From: Paractinoplanes durhamensis
GTDB lineage: Bacteria; Actinomycetota; Actinomycetes; Mycobacteriales; Micromonosporaceae
DNA: 64,000 nt
Reading direction: 5' to 3'
NCBI RefSeq assembly: GCF_016862175.1
Contig: NZ_BOML01000031.1
Span: forward strand, 186,001 to 250,000
The notes beneath the pieces were generated by a model. That model was not told the DNA's origin. It did no database searches and saw only the letters and a list, made by a program, of their open reading frames with translations. How positions within the stretch are numbered: the first letter of the stretch is position 1; every line of letters begins with the position of its first letter. Positions 38,108 to 46,624 of this stretch are shown here, piece by piece. The position numbers were made by a program, and so were the translations under genes.

Positions 38108-39913
38108 TCACGGCTCGGCGCGGTGCCTCCCGGACACCCCCGCGACGACCGGCTCGCGCAGTGCCCGGCTGCCGCCGGCCTTCTTGATCGTGTACATCGC
38201 GTGGTCGGCGGCGCGCAGCGCCTCGTCCGGGTCGCAGGAGTGCGGGGCCAGGTGCACGCCGACGCTCGCGCCGATCCGCACCTCGTTGCCGTCGATCATG
38301 AACGGAGCCTCGATCGCGGAGCGGATCCGGGCGCTGGTGGCCTCGACCGAACCCGGGTCGAGCACGCCCGGCATCAGGACCACGAACTCGTCGCCGCCGA
38401 CCCGGGAGAGCACGTCGTTCTCCCGGACGCAGGCGCTGAGCCGGGCCGCGACCTGGCGCAGGAGTTCGTCGCCGGCCTCGTGGCCGTGCGCGTCGTTGAC
38501 CGGCTTGAAGCCGTCCAGGTCGACGAAGAGCACCGCGACCGCGTCGAACGGCAGCGACGCGCCCAGCACGTCCTGCATCCGCCGCCGGTTCGGCAGGCCG
38601 GTCAGCGCGTCGTGCTGCGCCTCGAACTCCAGCCGCTCCTGGAACGCCCGGTTCTCGGACACGTCCCGGGCGTTGATCACCACGCCGGCCAGCGCCGGGT
38701 TGCCCATCTGGTTGGACGCGGTGAACTCGAACCAGCGGTACTCGCCGGTGGCCGGCCGGACCCGGCACTGCAGCCGGATCACCGCGTCCTTCTCGTTCAG
38801 CAGCATCCCGAACTGCTGCATCATGTACGGCCGGTCCTCGGGATGGATGATGTCGAAGACGCTGGTGCCGACCAGCTTGCCGGTCCCGAAGCCGAGGATC
38901 GCGGCGCCGCTCGGGCTGGAGAACGCGATCCGCCCGTCCGCGTCGAGCACCGACACCAGGTCGGGGGCGTGCTGGAAGAGGGCCTGGAACCGCTCGTCGG
39001 AGCGGCGGCGCTGCAGCATCGTGCGGTACCCGAGGATCGACACCGCGGCCACGCCGATCAGCAGCATGGCGAGCAGGGTCATGTTCAGGGTCTGGCTCTT
39101 GGCGTGCACCGCACCGTCGAACGACTGGCGGGTCTGCGTCCGCACGTAGGCGTAGCCGCCCGGCAGCTGCCCGACCACGATCGCGATCATCTTGGTCGAG
39201 CCGGCCGTGTACTCGACGAACGTGCCGCTCGCCGGGGCGGCGGCGATCGCCGACCGGATCGCCGAGTCCACCGTCGTGCCCACGTCGGCGGCGTTGTCGG
39301 TGGCCGCGATGGTGCCGGCCGCGTCGACCACCACGGTGGTGTGGGTGTCGTCCTTGAGCGTCTCCAGGTATTGCTGGAGCGAGGTGGAGGCGACCGCGTT
39401 CAGGCCGATCAGCAGCCCGGCGGCGCTGCCGCCGACGGTGATCGGCACCGCCACCGCCTCGAGGTAGGTGCCGTTCACGTTCATGATCGAGGAGAAGCCG
39501 GGCTGGCCGGCCAGGAGCGCGGCGCGCAGCGGTTTCCAGGCGGCGTCGGTGGCCGACGGCAGACCGGTGGTGCGGCTCGCGGTGAGCACGGTGCCGCTGA
39601 GGTCGGTGATCAGCGCGCCGTAGGAGAAGGTCGAGCTCTTGGTCACCAGCGTGGCCAGGGTCGCCTTGTCGGCCGCGCTGTTCTTACCCAGGTGCAGCGT
39701 GTGGTCGCCGAGGAAGGAGGCCAGCTCCTTCGCCGAGAGCAACTGCAGCTGCTTGGTGAGAGTGCCGTTGTTGACCGCGAGTGCCTGCGAGTCGTTGCGG
39801 TGCACCGCGTCGGCCGCACGCAGCGCCGACCGGTTGACCAGGATGCCGACCGTCCCCGCCGCGGCCAGCAAAAGCACACTGACCACTACCGCGATCCAGT
39901 TTCGCAGCCGCAT
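38108..39913 (-). CDS. Membrane diguanylate cyclase with extracellular sensor, PAS and GGDEF
   Basis: 601 residues from ATG 39913 with GAGGAGG nine bases upstream. Helix 1 (NWIAVVVSVLLLAAAGTVGI), an extracytoplasmic Cache-like region to about residue 290, helix 2 (LNMTLLAMLLIGVAAVSIL), a PAS domain (LFQHAPDLVSVLDADGRIAF) with PAC, then GGDEF: HDALTGLPNRRRMQDVL, VDLDGFKPVNDAHGHEAGD and RVGGDEFVVLMPG. RENDVLSRVGGDEF shows an RxxD inhibitory site five residues before the active motif. It should make c-di-GMP in response to an external ligand; no EAL domain. Confidence 0.93.
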   Translation of the reverse strand: MRLRNWIAVVVSVLLLAAAGTVGILVNRSALRAADAVHRNDSQALAVNNGTLTKQLQLLSAKELASFLGDHTLHLGKNSAADKATLATLVTKSSTFSYGALITDLSGTVLTASRTTGLPSATDAAWKPLRAALLAGQPGFSSIMNVNGTYLEAVAVPITVGGSAAGLLIGLNAVASTSLQQYLETLKDDTHTTVVVDAAGTIAATDNAADVGTTVDSAIRSAIAAAPASGTFVEYTAGSTKMIAIVVGQLPGGYAYVRTQTRQSFDGAVHAKSQTLNMTLLAMLLIGVAAVSILGYRTMLQRRRSDERFQALFQHAPDLVSVLDADGRIAFSSPSGAAILGFGTGKLVGTSVFDIIHPEDRPYMMQQFGMLLNEKDAVIRLQCRVRPATGEYRWFEFTASNQMGNPALAGVVINARDVSENRAFQERLEFEAQHDALTGLPNRRRMQDVLGASLPFDAVAVLFVDLDGFKPVNDAHGHEAGDELLRQVAARLSACVRENDVLSRVGGDEFVVLMPGVLDPGSVEATSARIRSAIEAPFMIDGNEVRIGASVGVHLAPHSCDPDEALRAADHAMYTIKKAGGSRALREPVVAGVSGRHRAEP

Positions 39914-40103
39914 GGTGAACACCTCCTCGCAGCCAGTGATCGGCCGGTGGCGCTCGACCTGAACCCTTTTCGCAACCAGATCCGCGGCCGTCTCCCCCAG
40001 ATGATGCGAAATGACGGTCCGCCCAGCTATTGAGCCCCCCAGCCGCTGGCATCGGTGGTTGAAGATGGGTTGACGGAGTCCGCCGGCGAGGGGGGAACGC
40101 CTG

Positions 40104-41816
40104 ATGCGCAAGCTGGTGGTGACGGACCCGTCGGAGACATCCGCGCCGCGGCGCAGCTGGATTCCAGCACCGCGGCGCAGCCCCGAGAACAACGTCGTCC
40201 CGCGCCGCCGGATGGTTCGCTGCAGGCTCAGCGTCACCGGCTTCGGCCTGTCGGCCGTCTTCTACTGCCTCTCCTTCACCCCGTCGCTGCTCCCCCGCCC
40301 CTGGTTCCTGCAGGGCGTGGTGGCCGGGCTGACCGGCGCCATCGGGTACGCGGTGGGCACCGCCATCGGCGCTCTCGTGCGACTGCGATGGTGGCCGTCG
40401 CGCCGGGTCGAGCGGATCGCCTGGCGCCTGCTGTTCGCCCTGCTCCCGGTGCTGATCCTGGTGTTCCTGTGGCTCGGCACCCGCTGGCAGCGCGAGCTCC
40501 GGGTGCGCCTGGGCATGCAACCCCAGCAGGAGTACGACGCCCTGCGCACGGTCGGGATCAGCCTGCTCACCTTCGGGGTGCTGCTGCTGATCGCCCGGCT
40601 GCTGCGGCTGGCCGCGCACGGCATCGCCCGCCTCCTCGGCCGGCTCGTGCCCGAGTCTGCCGCCTACTGCGCCGGCTTCCTGGTCGTCACCATGCTCGGT
40701 TACGGCGCGTTCGACGGCCTGCTCATGGGCAACCTCTACACCACCGCCGACCGGTCGGCCGCGCTCACCGACAGCGGGACCGGGCGGGGCGTGGTCCAGC
40801 CGGCCACCACCCTGCGCTCGGGCGCGCCGCAGTCGCTGATCAGCTGGGACTCGCTCGGCCGGCAGGGCCGCAACTTCGTCGCCCGGGTGCCGTCGGTCGA
40901 GCAGCTCAGCGCGTTCAACGGCCGGCCGGCGTCCGAGCCGATCCGGCTCTACGCCGGGCTGGCCTCGGCCGAGGACGTCCAGGGCCGGGCCGCGCTGCTG
41001 GTCCGCGAGATGGACCGCACCGGCGCGTTCGGCCGGGCCGTCGTCGCGGTGTTCACCCCGACCGGCACCGGCTGGGTGGACAACGACGTGACCAGCTCGC
41101 TGGAGTACATGTACGGCGGGGACACCGCGCTGGTGTCGATGCAGTATTCGTACCTGCCCAGCTCGATCTCGTTCGCGGTCGACCGGACCAAGGTGACCGA
41201 GGCGGCGGCCGCACTGATCACCGCGGTGCACGACCGGTGGGCGGCGATGCCGGTCACCGCCCGGCCCAAGCTGCTGATCTTCGGGGAGAGCCTCGGCACG
41301 TACGGGACGGAGAAGACCTTCGGCACCGCGGAGCGGATGGTCGAGGGCGCCGACGGGATCCTGCTCGAGGGGCCGACCTTCGCCAACCCGATCCACCGGC
41401 AGCTCACCGAGGGCCGGGAGCCGGGCAGCACGGTCTGGGATCCGCACTACGCGGGGCTGCCGATCGAGTTCGCCTCGCGGGCGTCCGAGCTGCGCGAACT
41501 GACCGGGCGGCAGCCCAAGGTCGTCTACATGCAGAACTCGTCCGACCCGGTGGTCTGGTGGAACCCGAGCCTGCTCTGGCACCGGCCGGGGTGGCTGCGC
41601 GGCGAGCGCGGCCCGGACGTCACGCCGGACATGCACTGGTATCCGGTGGTCACGTTCTGGCAGACCACGGTGGACCTGATCTTCGCGAACAAGGTCCCGG
41701 TCGGGCACGGCCACGTCTACAAGTCGAGCACGGTCGACGGGTGGGCCGCGGTGGCGCCACCGGTCGGCTGGACGGTGGCCGACACCGTACGACTGCGTGC
41801 TCTTCTCGATCATTAG
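40104..41816 (+). CDS. Membrane alpha/beta-hydrolase (PF10081/PF15420 type)
   Basis: 570 residues from ATG 40104 with GGGGGGAA upstream. N-terminal four membrane helices (VTGFGLSAVFYCLSFTPSLL, GVVAGLTGAIGYAVGTAIGA, LLFALLPVLILVFLWLG, LLTFGVLLLIARLLRLA). The C-terminal hydrolase has KLLIFGESLGTYGTEKTFGT with the nucleophile Ser, VVYMQNSSDPVVWWNPSLLW, and a late GHGHVYKS. This two-Pfam architecture is common in mycobacteria and other actinobacteria; substrate unknown, possibly an envelope lipid or ester. Confidence 0.85.
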   Translation: MRKLVVTDPSETSAPRRSWIPAPRRSPENNVVPRRRMVRCRLSVTGFGLSAVFYCLSFTPSLLPRPWFLQGVVAGLTGAIGYAVGTAIGALVRLRWWPSRRVERIAWRLLFALLPVLILVFLWLGTRWQRELRVRLGMQPQQEYDALRTVGISLLTFGVLLLIARLLRLAAHGIARLLGRLVPESAAYCAGFLVVTMLGYGAFDGLLMGNLYTTADRSAALTDSGTGRGVVQPATTLRSGAPQSLISWDSLGRQGRNFVARVPSVEQLSAFNGRPASEPIRLYAGLASAEDVQGRAALLVREMDRTGAFGRAVVAVFTPTGTGWVDNDVTSSLEYMYGGDTALVSMQYSYLPSSISFAVDRTKVTEAAAALITAVHDRWAAMPVTARPKLLIFGESLGTYGTEKTFGTAERMVEGADGILLEGPTFANPIHRQLTEGREPGSTVWDPHYAGLPIEFASRASELRELTGRQPKVVYMQNSSDPVVWWNPSLLWHRPGWLRGERGPDVTPDMHWYPVVTFWQTTVDLIFANKVPVGHGHVYKSSTVDGWAAVAPPVGWTVADTVRLRALLDH

Positions 41817-41831
41817 CGGTAGTTTCCGGTC

Positions 41832-42872
41832 ATGACGTTGCAGCGAAAGTTGTCGATCGCTCTTCTTGGTCTTCTGGTGGTGGGCTCGGTGGGCGGCTTC
41901 ACTCATGGGCGGCCGTCGTGGCAGCTCACCGACACCGGGACGCCGACCGTGCGGTTCCGGGGGCTGGCGCCGGTCAGCGACCGGGTCGCGTGGGCGGCGG
42001 GGACCGCGGGGACGATCCTGCGGACCACCGACGGCGGGCGGGACTGGCAGTCGGTCGGGCCGGCCGACGCGGCCGCCCTGCAGTTCCGGGACATCGAGGC
42101 GTTCGACGCGCGCAGTGCGGTCGCGCTGACCATCGGGAACGGGACCGACTCCCGGCTGTATGCGACCGCGGACGGCGGGAAGTCGTGGACCGAGACGTTC
42201 CGCAACGAGGACCCGAACGCGTTCTACGACTGCGTCACGTTCCTCGACCGGCGGCACGGGCTGGCGCTGTCCGACCCGGTCGACGGGAAGTTCCGGATTC
42301 TCGCCACCAGTGATGGCGGGAGGTCGTGGGCGGTGCGCTCCCCCGAAGGGATGCCGGCCGCGCTGGACGGCGAGTTCGCCTTCGCGGCCAGCGGGACCTG
42401 CCTGGTGTCGGCGGGTGGTCGAGCCTGGTTCGCTACCGGCGGTGGATCGGCGGCCCGGGTCTTCTCCTCGGCCGACGGCGGCCGGAGCTGGTCGGTGACC
42501 GCTACGCCGGTGCCGAGCGGGCCGAGCGCCGGGATCTACAGCCTGGCCTTCCGGGACCGCGAGCACGGCCTGGCGGTGGGCGGCGACTACGCCGTCCCGG
42601 CTGCGGCGCCGGATGGCGCGGCCTACCTGCGCGGTCGCACCTGGACGGTGGCGCGCACGGTGCCCGGCGAGTACCGCTCGGGGTCGGCCTGGATCGGCGA
42701 CGGGCCGGCGGCGCTGGCGGTCGGGCCCACCGGCAGCGATCTGTCGCTGGACGGCGGGAAGACCTGGACGCGCTTCGACACCGGCAGCTTCGACGCGGTG
42801 CTGTGCGCCGGCGACGGTGCCTGCTGGGCCTCGGGTGAGCAGGGGCGCGTGGCCACGTTGCGCTGGCACTGA
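41832..42872 (+). CDS. Secreted BNR/YCF48-like beta-propeller protein
   Basis: 346 residues from ATG 41832. A signal peptide (LSIALLGLLVVGSVGGFTHG) precedes repeated Asp-box-type turns: TTDGGRDW, TADGGKSW, TSDGGRSW, SADGGRSW and LDGGKTW. These mark a five- or six-bladed propeller as in photosystem II stability factor Ycf48 and sialidases. No catalytic set was recognised, so it is probably a binding or assembly protein. It follows the membrane hydrolase by 15 bases and may be co-transcribed. The 108 bases after it, before the convergent ABC gene, hold only GC-rich repeats. Confidence 0.85.
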   Translation: MTLQRKLSIALLGLLVVGSVGGFTHGRPSWQLTDTGTPTVRFRGLAPVSDRVAWAAGTAGTILRTTDGGRDWQSVGPADAAALQFRDIEAFDARSAVALTIGNGTDSRLYATADGGKSWTETFRNEDPNAFYDCVTFLDRRHGLALSDPVDGKFRILATSDGGRSWAVRSPEGMPAALDGEFAFAASGTCLVSAGGRAWFATGGGSAARVFSSADGGRSWSVTATPVPSGPSAGIYSLAFRDREHGLAVGGDYAVPAAAPDGAAYLRGRTWTVARTVPGEYRSGSAWIGDGPAALAVGPTGSDLSLDGGKTWTRFDTGSFDAVLCAGDGACWASGEQGRVATLRWH

Positions 42873-42980
42873 TACACGCGAGAGGCGCGCTGCGGCCGGG
42901 ACCGACCGCCCGGCTCGCGGCGGCAGCCGCCGCAGGCGGGGTTCGCGATGGTGCGGTTGTCCCGGCGGTGGGGCGTACGT

Positions 42981-43760
42981 CTAAATGGTTGAGGTCTTTG
43001 GCAGGTGGGTGTCGTTGAGGAGCAGCGAGTGCAGCTCGGCCGAGACCTTGGCGACCTCGTCGAGATGCGCGTTGTGGCCGAAGGATCGCGGGCGCGGGAT
43101 CGGGATCTCGACCAGGCGGCGCAGCTGACCGGGGCGGGAGCTCAGCACCGCGACCCGGTCGGCCAGCAGGACCGCCTCCTGGATGGAGTGGGTCACGAAG
43201 ATGATCGTCGTGCCCAGCTCCATGTGGATGCGCTGGAGTTCGACCGCCAGCTCCTCGCGGGTCAGCGCGTCCAGGGCCGAGAACGGCTCGTCCATCAGCA
43301 TCACCTTCGGGCGCTGGATCAGCGCCCGGCACAGCGAGACGCGCTGCTGCATGCCGCCGGAGAGCTCGTGCGGCAGGCGCTTGCGGAAGGCGGTCAGGCC
43401 GGTCATCTCGAGCAGGCGGTCGGCGTTCGCGCGGTGGTCGGCCTTCTTCCAGCCGAAGATCTCGACCGGCAGCAGGATGTTGTCCTCGACCGAGCGCCAC
43501 GGCAGCAGGGCCGGTTTCTGGAAGACCATCGCCACGTCGCGGCGCGGCTCGCGGACCAGCTCGCCGGCCACCCGGACCTCGCCCCGGGTGGGTTTCAGCA
43601 GGCCGGCGACCATCCGCAGCAGGGTGGACTTGCCGCAGCCGGACCGGCCGATCACGGTAAGGAACTCGCCCTCGGCGATGGACAGGTTGATGTCCCGGAT
43701 CGCCTCTACCGGGCCGGAGCGGCCCTTGAACGTCTGCGATACGCCGTCGATGGTGATCAT
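42981..43760 (-). CDS. ABC transporter ATP-binding protein (SsuB/TauB type)
   Basis: 259 residues from ATG 43760. Walker A GRSGCGKSTLLR, signature HELSGGMQQRVSLCRALI, Walker B VMLMDEPFSALDALTREEL and the switch VTHSIQEAVLLAD. MITIDGVSQTFKGRSGPVEA and the LPWRSVEDNILLPVEIFG Q-loop region are typical of nitrate/sulfonate/taurine-type importers. It is the last gene of a three-gene importer operon (binding protein, permease, ATPase). Confidence 0.92.
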   Translation of the reverse strand: MITIDGVSQTFKGRSGPVEAIRDINLSIAEGEFLTVIGRSGCGKSTLLRMVAGLLKPTRGEVRVAGELVREPRRDVAMVFQKPALLPWRSVEDNILLPVEIFGWKKADHRANADRLLEMTGLTAFRKRLPHELSGGMQQRVSLCRALIQRPKVMLMDEPFSALDALTREELAVELQRIHMELGTTIIFVTHSIQEAVLLADRVAVLSSRPGQLRRLVEIPIPRPRSFGHNAHLDEVAKVSAELHSLLLNDTHLPKTSTI

Positions 43761-43768
43761 GTGCGTCC

Positions 43769-44557
43769 TCAGGCTGAGATGGCTCGGGCCCAGGGGACGA
43801 GCAGGCGCTCGACCCCGGCGACCAGGTAGAAGAGGATGACGCCGGTGGCCGCCAGCAGGACCAGCGCGGCGAAGGCCAGCGGGGTGTCGTTGGAGGCGCC
43901 GGAACCGGCGATCACCGAGCCGAGGCCGCGATCGGGGTTGACCACCTCGCCGATCACCGCGCCGATGATGGCCAGCGGGGTGGCGACCTTGAGGCCGACG
44001 AAGACCTGCGGCAACGCCCAGGTCAGCCGGACCTTGACGAACGTCTGCCACCAGCTCGCCTTCAGCGAACGGGCCAGCTCGCGCAGGTCGGCGGGGGTGG
44101 AGGTGAGCCCGGCCATGGTCGAGACGATCACCGGGAAGAAGCTGAGCAGCACCACCATGACGATCTTCGGGGCGTCGCCGAAGCCCATCCAGACCAGCAG
44201 CAGCGGCGCCAGCGCCACCTTCGGCACCGCGTTGACCGCGGCCAGGACCGGCATCGCCATCCGCTCGACCGTGCGGGAGGCGGCCAGGGTCACCGCGATC
44301 ACCAGCCCGGTGAGCACCGCGATCGCGAACCCGATCAGCACGCGCTGCACCGTCGTCCAGGTTTCTTCGACCAGGAATTGCGGCGTACGCATGAAGGAGT
44401 CGACGACGTCGGCGGGCGACGGCACGTAGAACGGGTCGATGTGGAAGGCCACGGTGATGCCCCACCACAGGGCGACCGTGAGGACCACGCCGAGAACGGG
44501 GAGTACGGCATTGGTCCACACCCGCGACATCCGCGAGCCGGCCTCGATGTCCGTCAT
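43769..44557 (-). CDS. ABC transporter permease (SsuC/TauC type)
   Basis: 262 residues from ATG 44557 with CAGGAG upstream. About six membrane helices; the EAA-like loop reads LRELARSLKASWWQTFVKVRLTWALPQVFVG in two overlapping pieces, and the domain start (ALWWGITVAFHIDPFYVPSP) is typical. It forms the channel for the substrate delivered by the lipoprotein encoded upstream. A strong hairpin separates it from that gene. Confidence 0.92.
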   Translation of the reverse strand: MTDIEAGSRMSRVWTNAVLPVLGVVLTVALWWGITVAFHIDPFYVPSPADVVDSFMRTPQFLVEETWTTVQRVLIGFAIAVLTGLVIAVTLAASRTVERMAMPVLAAVNAVPKVALAPLLLVWMGFGDAPKIVMVVLLSFFPVIVSTMAGLTSTPADLRELARSLKASWWQTFVKVRLTWALPQVFVGLKVATPLAIIGAVIGEVVNPDRGLGSVIAGSGASNDTPLAFAALVLLAATGVILFYLVAGVERLLVPWARAISA

Positions 44558-44580
44558 TTACTTGCTCCTGTGTAGAGCGG

Positions 44581-44610
44581 GCGCGGGGCGGGAGTTTACC
44601 CGCCCCGCGC
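44581..44610 (-). terminator. Intra-operon hairpin between binding protein and permease
   Basis: Perfect 12-bp stem GCGCGGGGCGGG with its complement and the loop AGTTTA, between the binding-protein stop and the permease start. It probably ends or attenuates most transcripts, giving more binding protein than channel. Confidence 0.75.
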
Positions 44611-44616
44611 CGCGCG

Positions 44617-45651
44617 TCAGCTTGCCGGGATGAAGCTGAAGTCGACGATCTTCTCGGGCGTGAGACCGGCCGGCATCAGGCCGTTGCCCTGCAGAACCGC
44701 GATGCTGCGGGCGACCCGCTCCTGGTCGAGGTGACCGAGGGGCGCGCCGTTCGGCGGCGACACGTACGGCTTCATGGCGTTGATCTCACCGACGGCGGCC
44801 GGGACCGCGGCGGTCGGCTCGGCCTTGTTCAGGATGGCCGCGGCCTCGTCCGGGTTGTCCAGGGTGTACTGCAGACCCTTCATGGCGGCCGCGGTGAACT
44901 TCTTCACCAGGTCCTTGTCGCTCGCGATGGTCTCCTCGCGGGCGATGATCGCGTTGCCGAACAGGTCGGACAGGTACTCCGAGTACGGCAGGACGGTGAC
45001 CTGCTTCTTCGAGACCGTCTCGAGCGCCTTCTTGCTCAGCAGGAAGGTGGACAGCGCGTCCACCTTGCGCTGCGCCATCAGGCCGTTGAGCGCGGTGGTC
45101 TGGGCGCCCTCGATGGTCACGGTCTTGGCGTCGAGGCCGGCCTGCTTCGCGTACGCCGGGAACAGCAGCTCGCTCACCGAGCCCTTGGCGGTGGCCACCT
45201 TCTTGCCGGCCAGGTCGGTCGGCTTGGTGATGTTGGTGTCGGCGGTCGTCATGATCGAGACCAGGGTCTGCTGGTGGATCGCGGCGATCGCCCGCCAGTT
45301 GGTGAACTTGCCCAGGCCGGCCTGGATCTCGGCGCCGGTGAAGTCGAGGGCCGCGAACTGCGCGCCGCCCGACTTGATCAGCGTGAGGTTCTGGACGTTG
45401 CCGGCGCCCTTCTGGATGTCGATGTCGATGCCGGCGTCCTTGAAGTAGCCCTTCTCCTTCGCCACCCAGATGAAGGAGTCACGGCCCACGGCGCCGAACG
45501 CCGTCACGTAGGTGACCTTCTTCAGGTCGCCGGACGCGCCCGCGACGGTGCTGCCGCCACCGCTGCTGTCGTCGTCGGAGGAGCAAGCGCTTGCCGTCAC
45601 GAGCACCGCGAGCAGCGCTGTCGCCGCCAGCACCCGAGAGCGTGTGAACAT
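44617..45651 (-). CDS. ABC transporter substrate-binding lipoprotein (NMT1/SsuA-like)
   Basis: 344 residues from ATG 45651. A lipobox LVTASAC follows the signal helix, then a Ser/Gly linker. VTYVTAFGAVGRDSFIWVAK, KEKGYFKDAGIDIDIQ, FAALDFTGAEIQAG and KKVATAKGSVSELLFPAYAK follow the NMT1/THI5 layout of type II periplasmic-binding folds that bind pyrimidine precursors, taurine or aromatic sulfonates. Ligand unknown. Divergent from a GntR gene and a DUF6282 hydrolase, which probably regulate and use the imported compound. Confidence 0.9.
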   Translation of the reverse strand: MFTRSRVLAATALLAVLVTASACSSDDDSSGGGSTVAGASGDLKKVTYVTAFGAVGRDSFIWVAKEKGYFKDAGIDIDIQKGAGNVQNLTLIKSGGAQFAALDFTGAEIQAGLGKFTNWRAIAAIHQQTLVSIMTTADTNITKPTDLAGKKVATAKGSVSELLFPAYAKQAGLDAKTVTIEGAQTTALNGLMAQRKVDALSTFLLSKKALETVSKKQVTVLPYSEYLSDLFGNAIIAREETIASDKDLVKKFTAAAMKGLQYTLDNPDEAAAILNKAEPTAAVPAAVGEINAMKPYVSPPNGAPLGHLDQERVARSIAVLQGNGLMPAGLTPEKIVDFSFIPAS

Positions 45652-45963
45652 CCCTAAGCCTCCTGAAATCCGCCGGTCCGATCGGCGGCGATGACTGTTC
45701 GTCTGACCTGCGTGGACGGTGCGTCAATTGACAATCGTCCGTCCGGTCCCGCGTTCGGTCGAGATCGTAGAGCAGGGGGGATCACCTGTCATGGCAGACT
45801 TTTCGGGCTAAATCGGCCGTCATATACTGGCCACTGCCTTCCGAAATGGACATCGACGCAGGTCAAGCGGCGGTTGACAGTGATCCGGCCGAACGCGATG
45901 CTGTGCACAAGATTGTGAGCAATCCGTGCCTCCTTTCACATCGTCCTAGGGAGACCACTTTTC
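45652..45963. promoter_or_regulatory. Divergent promoter region of the ABC importer and the GntR operon
   Basis: 312 bases without a gene. Visible elements: perfect palindrome GTCAATTGAC (45723-45732), a TATACT -10-like hexamer (45823-45828), TTGACA (45874-45879) with a weak -10 17 bases on, and TGTGCACA followed by ATTG-TGAG-CAAT near 45901-45924. Two of these palindromes are candidate GntR operators. No ribosome-binding site is clear for the GntR start. Confidence 0.45.
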
Positions 45964-46608
45964 GTGACGTCGCCTGCCGTCGACGACGCCTACGAGCGGT
46001 TGCGGTCCCTCATCTACAGCGGCGAGCTGATGCCGAACGAGCGACTCGTCGAGATCGAACTCGCCCAGCGGCTGGAGGTCAGCCGGGCGATCGTGCGCAC
46101 CGCGCTGGTCCGCCTCGGTCAGGACGGCATCGTCGTGCTCACCCCGCACCGCGGGGCCCGCGTCCGGGTGGTCACCGACGCCGAGGCGGTCGAGATCCTG
46201 CAGACCCGGGCCGTGCTGGAAGCGCTGACCGCGCGGGAGGCCGCCCGCCGCGCCACCGCCAAGGAGATCGCCGCGATCCGCCGCATCCTGGCCGGGATGG
46301 GCCGCCGGCTCGAATCCGGTGACCTGCTCGGCTATTCCGAGGGCAACGCCGAACTGCACGCCGCGATCATCGCGGCCGCCCGGCACGAGACGGCCGCGCG
46401 GCTGATCAGCGGGCTGCGGGCGCAGCTGGTGCGGTTCCAGTTCCGGACGATCCTGGTGCCCGGGCGGGCCACCCACTCGTTCGCCGAGCACACCGCGATC
46501 GTGGACGCCATCGCCGGCCGCGACCCGGATGCCGCCGAGCGCGCCATGCGGCATCACCTGAGCCATGTTGAATCCGCGCTGTCCCAGGCCGCGCGCCGCC
46601 GCCATTAG
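45964..46608 (+). CDS. GntR/FadR-subfamily transcriptional regulator
   Basis: 214 residues from GTG 45964. The winged helix (DAYERLRSLIYSGELMPNER, EIELAQRLEVSRAIVRTALV, TPHRGARVRVV) is followed by an FCD ligand domain (AVEILQTRAVLEALTAREAA, GNAELHAAIIAAARHET, EHTAIVDAIAGRDPDAAERA, MRHHLSHV) with the His and Asp positions used for metal or acid ligands. It probably senses a carboxylate-type compound and controls the divergent importer and the downstream hydrolase (16-base gap). Confidence 0.9.
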   Translation: MTSPAVDDAYERLRSLIYSGELMPNERLVEIELAQRLEVSRAIVRTALVRLGQDGIVVLTPHRGARVRVVTDAEAVEILQTRAVLEALTAREAARRATAKEIAAIRRILAGMGRRLESGDLLGYSEGNAELHAAIIAAARHETAARLISGLRAQLVRFQFRTILVPGRATHSFAEHTAIVDAIAGRDPDAAERAMRHHLSHVESALSQAARRRH

Positions 46609-46624
46609 TGCAATCTGGAGAGTC

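Noticed and set aside
35326-38187. A 953-codon open frame on the plus strand opposite the LigD-type polymerase and acyl-CoA dehydrogenase
   Set aside because: It is the antisense of two clearly homologous genes; composition is Arg/Gly/Val/His-rich without domains, as expected for shadows in high-GC DNA.
39684-42869. A 1061-codon open frame on the minus strand through the membrane hydrolase and propeller genes
   Set aside because: Antisense shadow with Arg/Gly/Pro-rich, domain-free translation; the plus-strand genes have ribosome-binding sites and conserved motifs.
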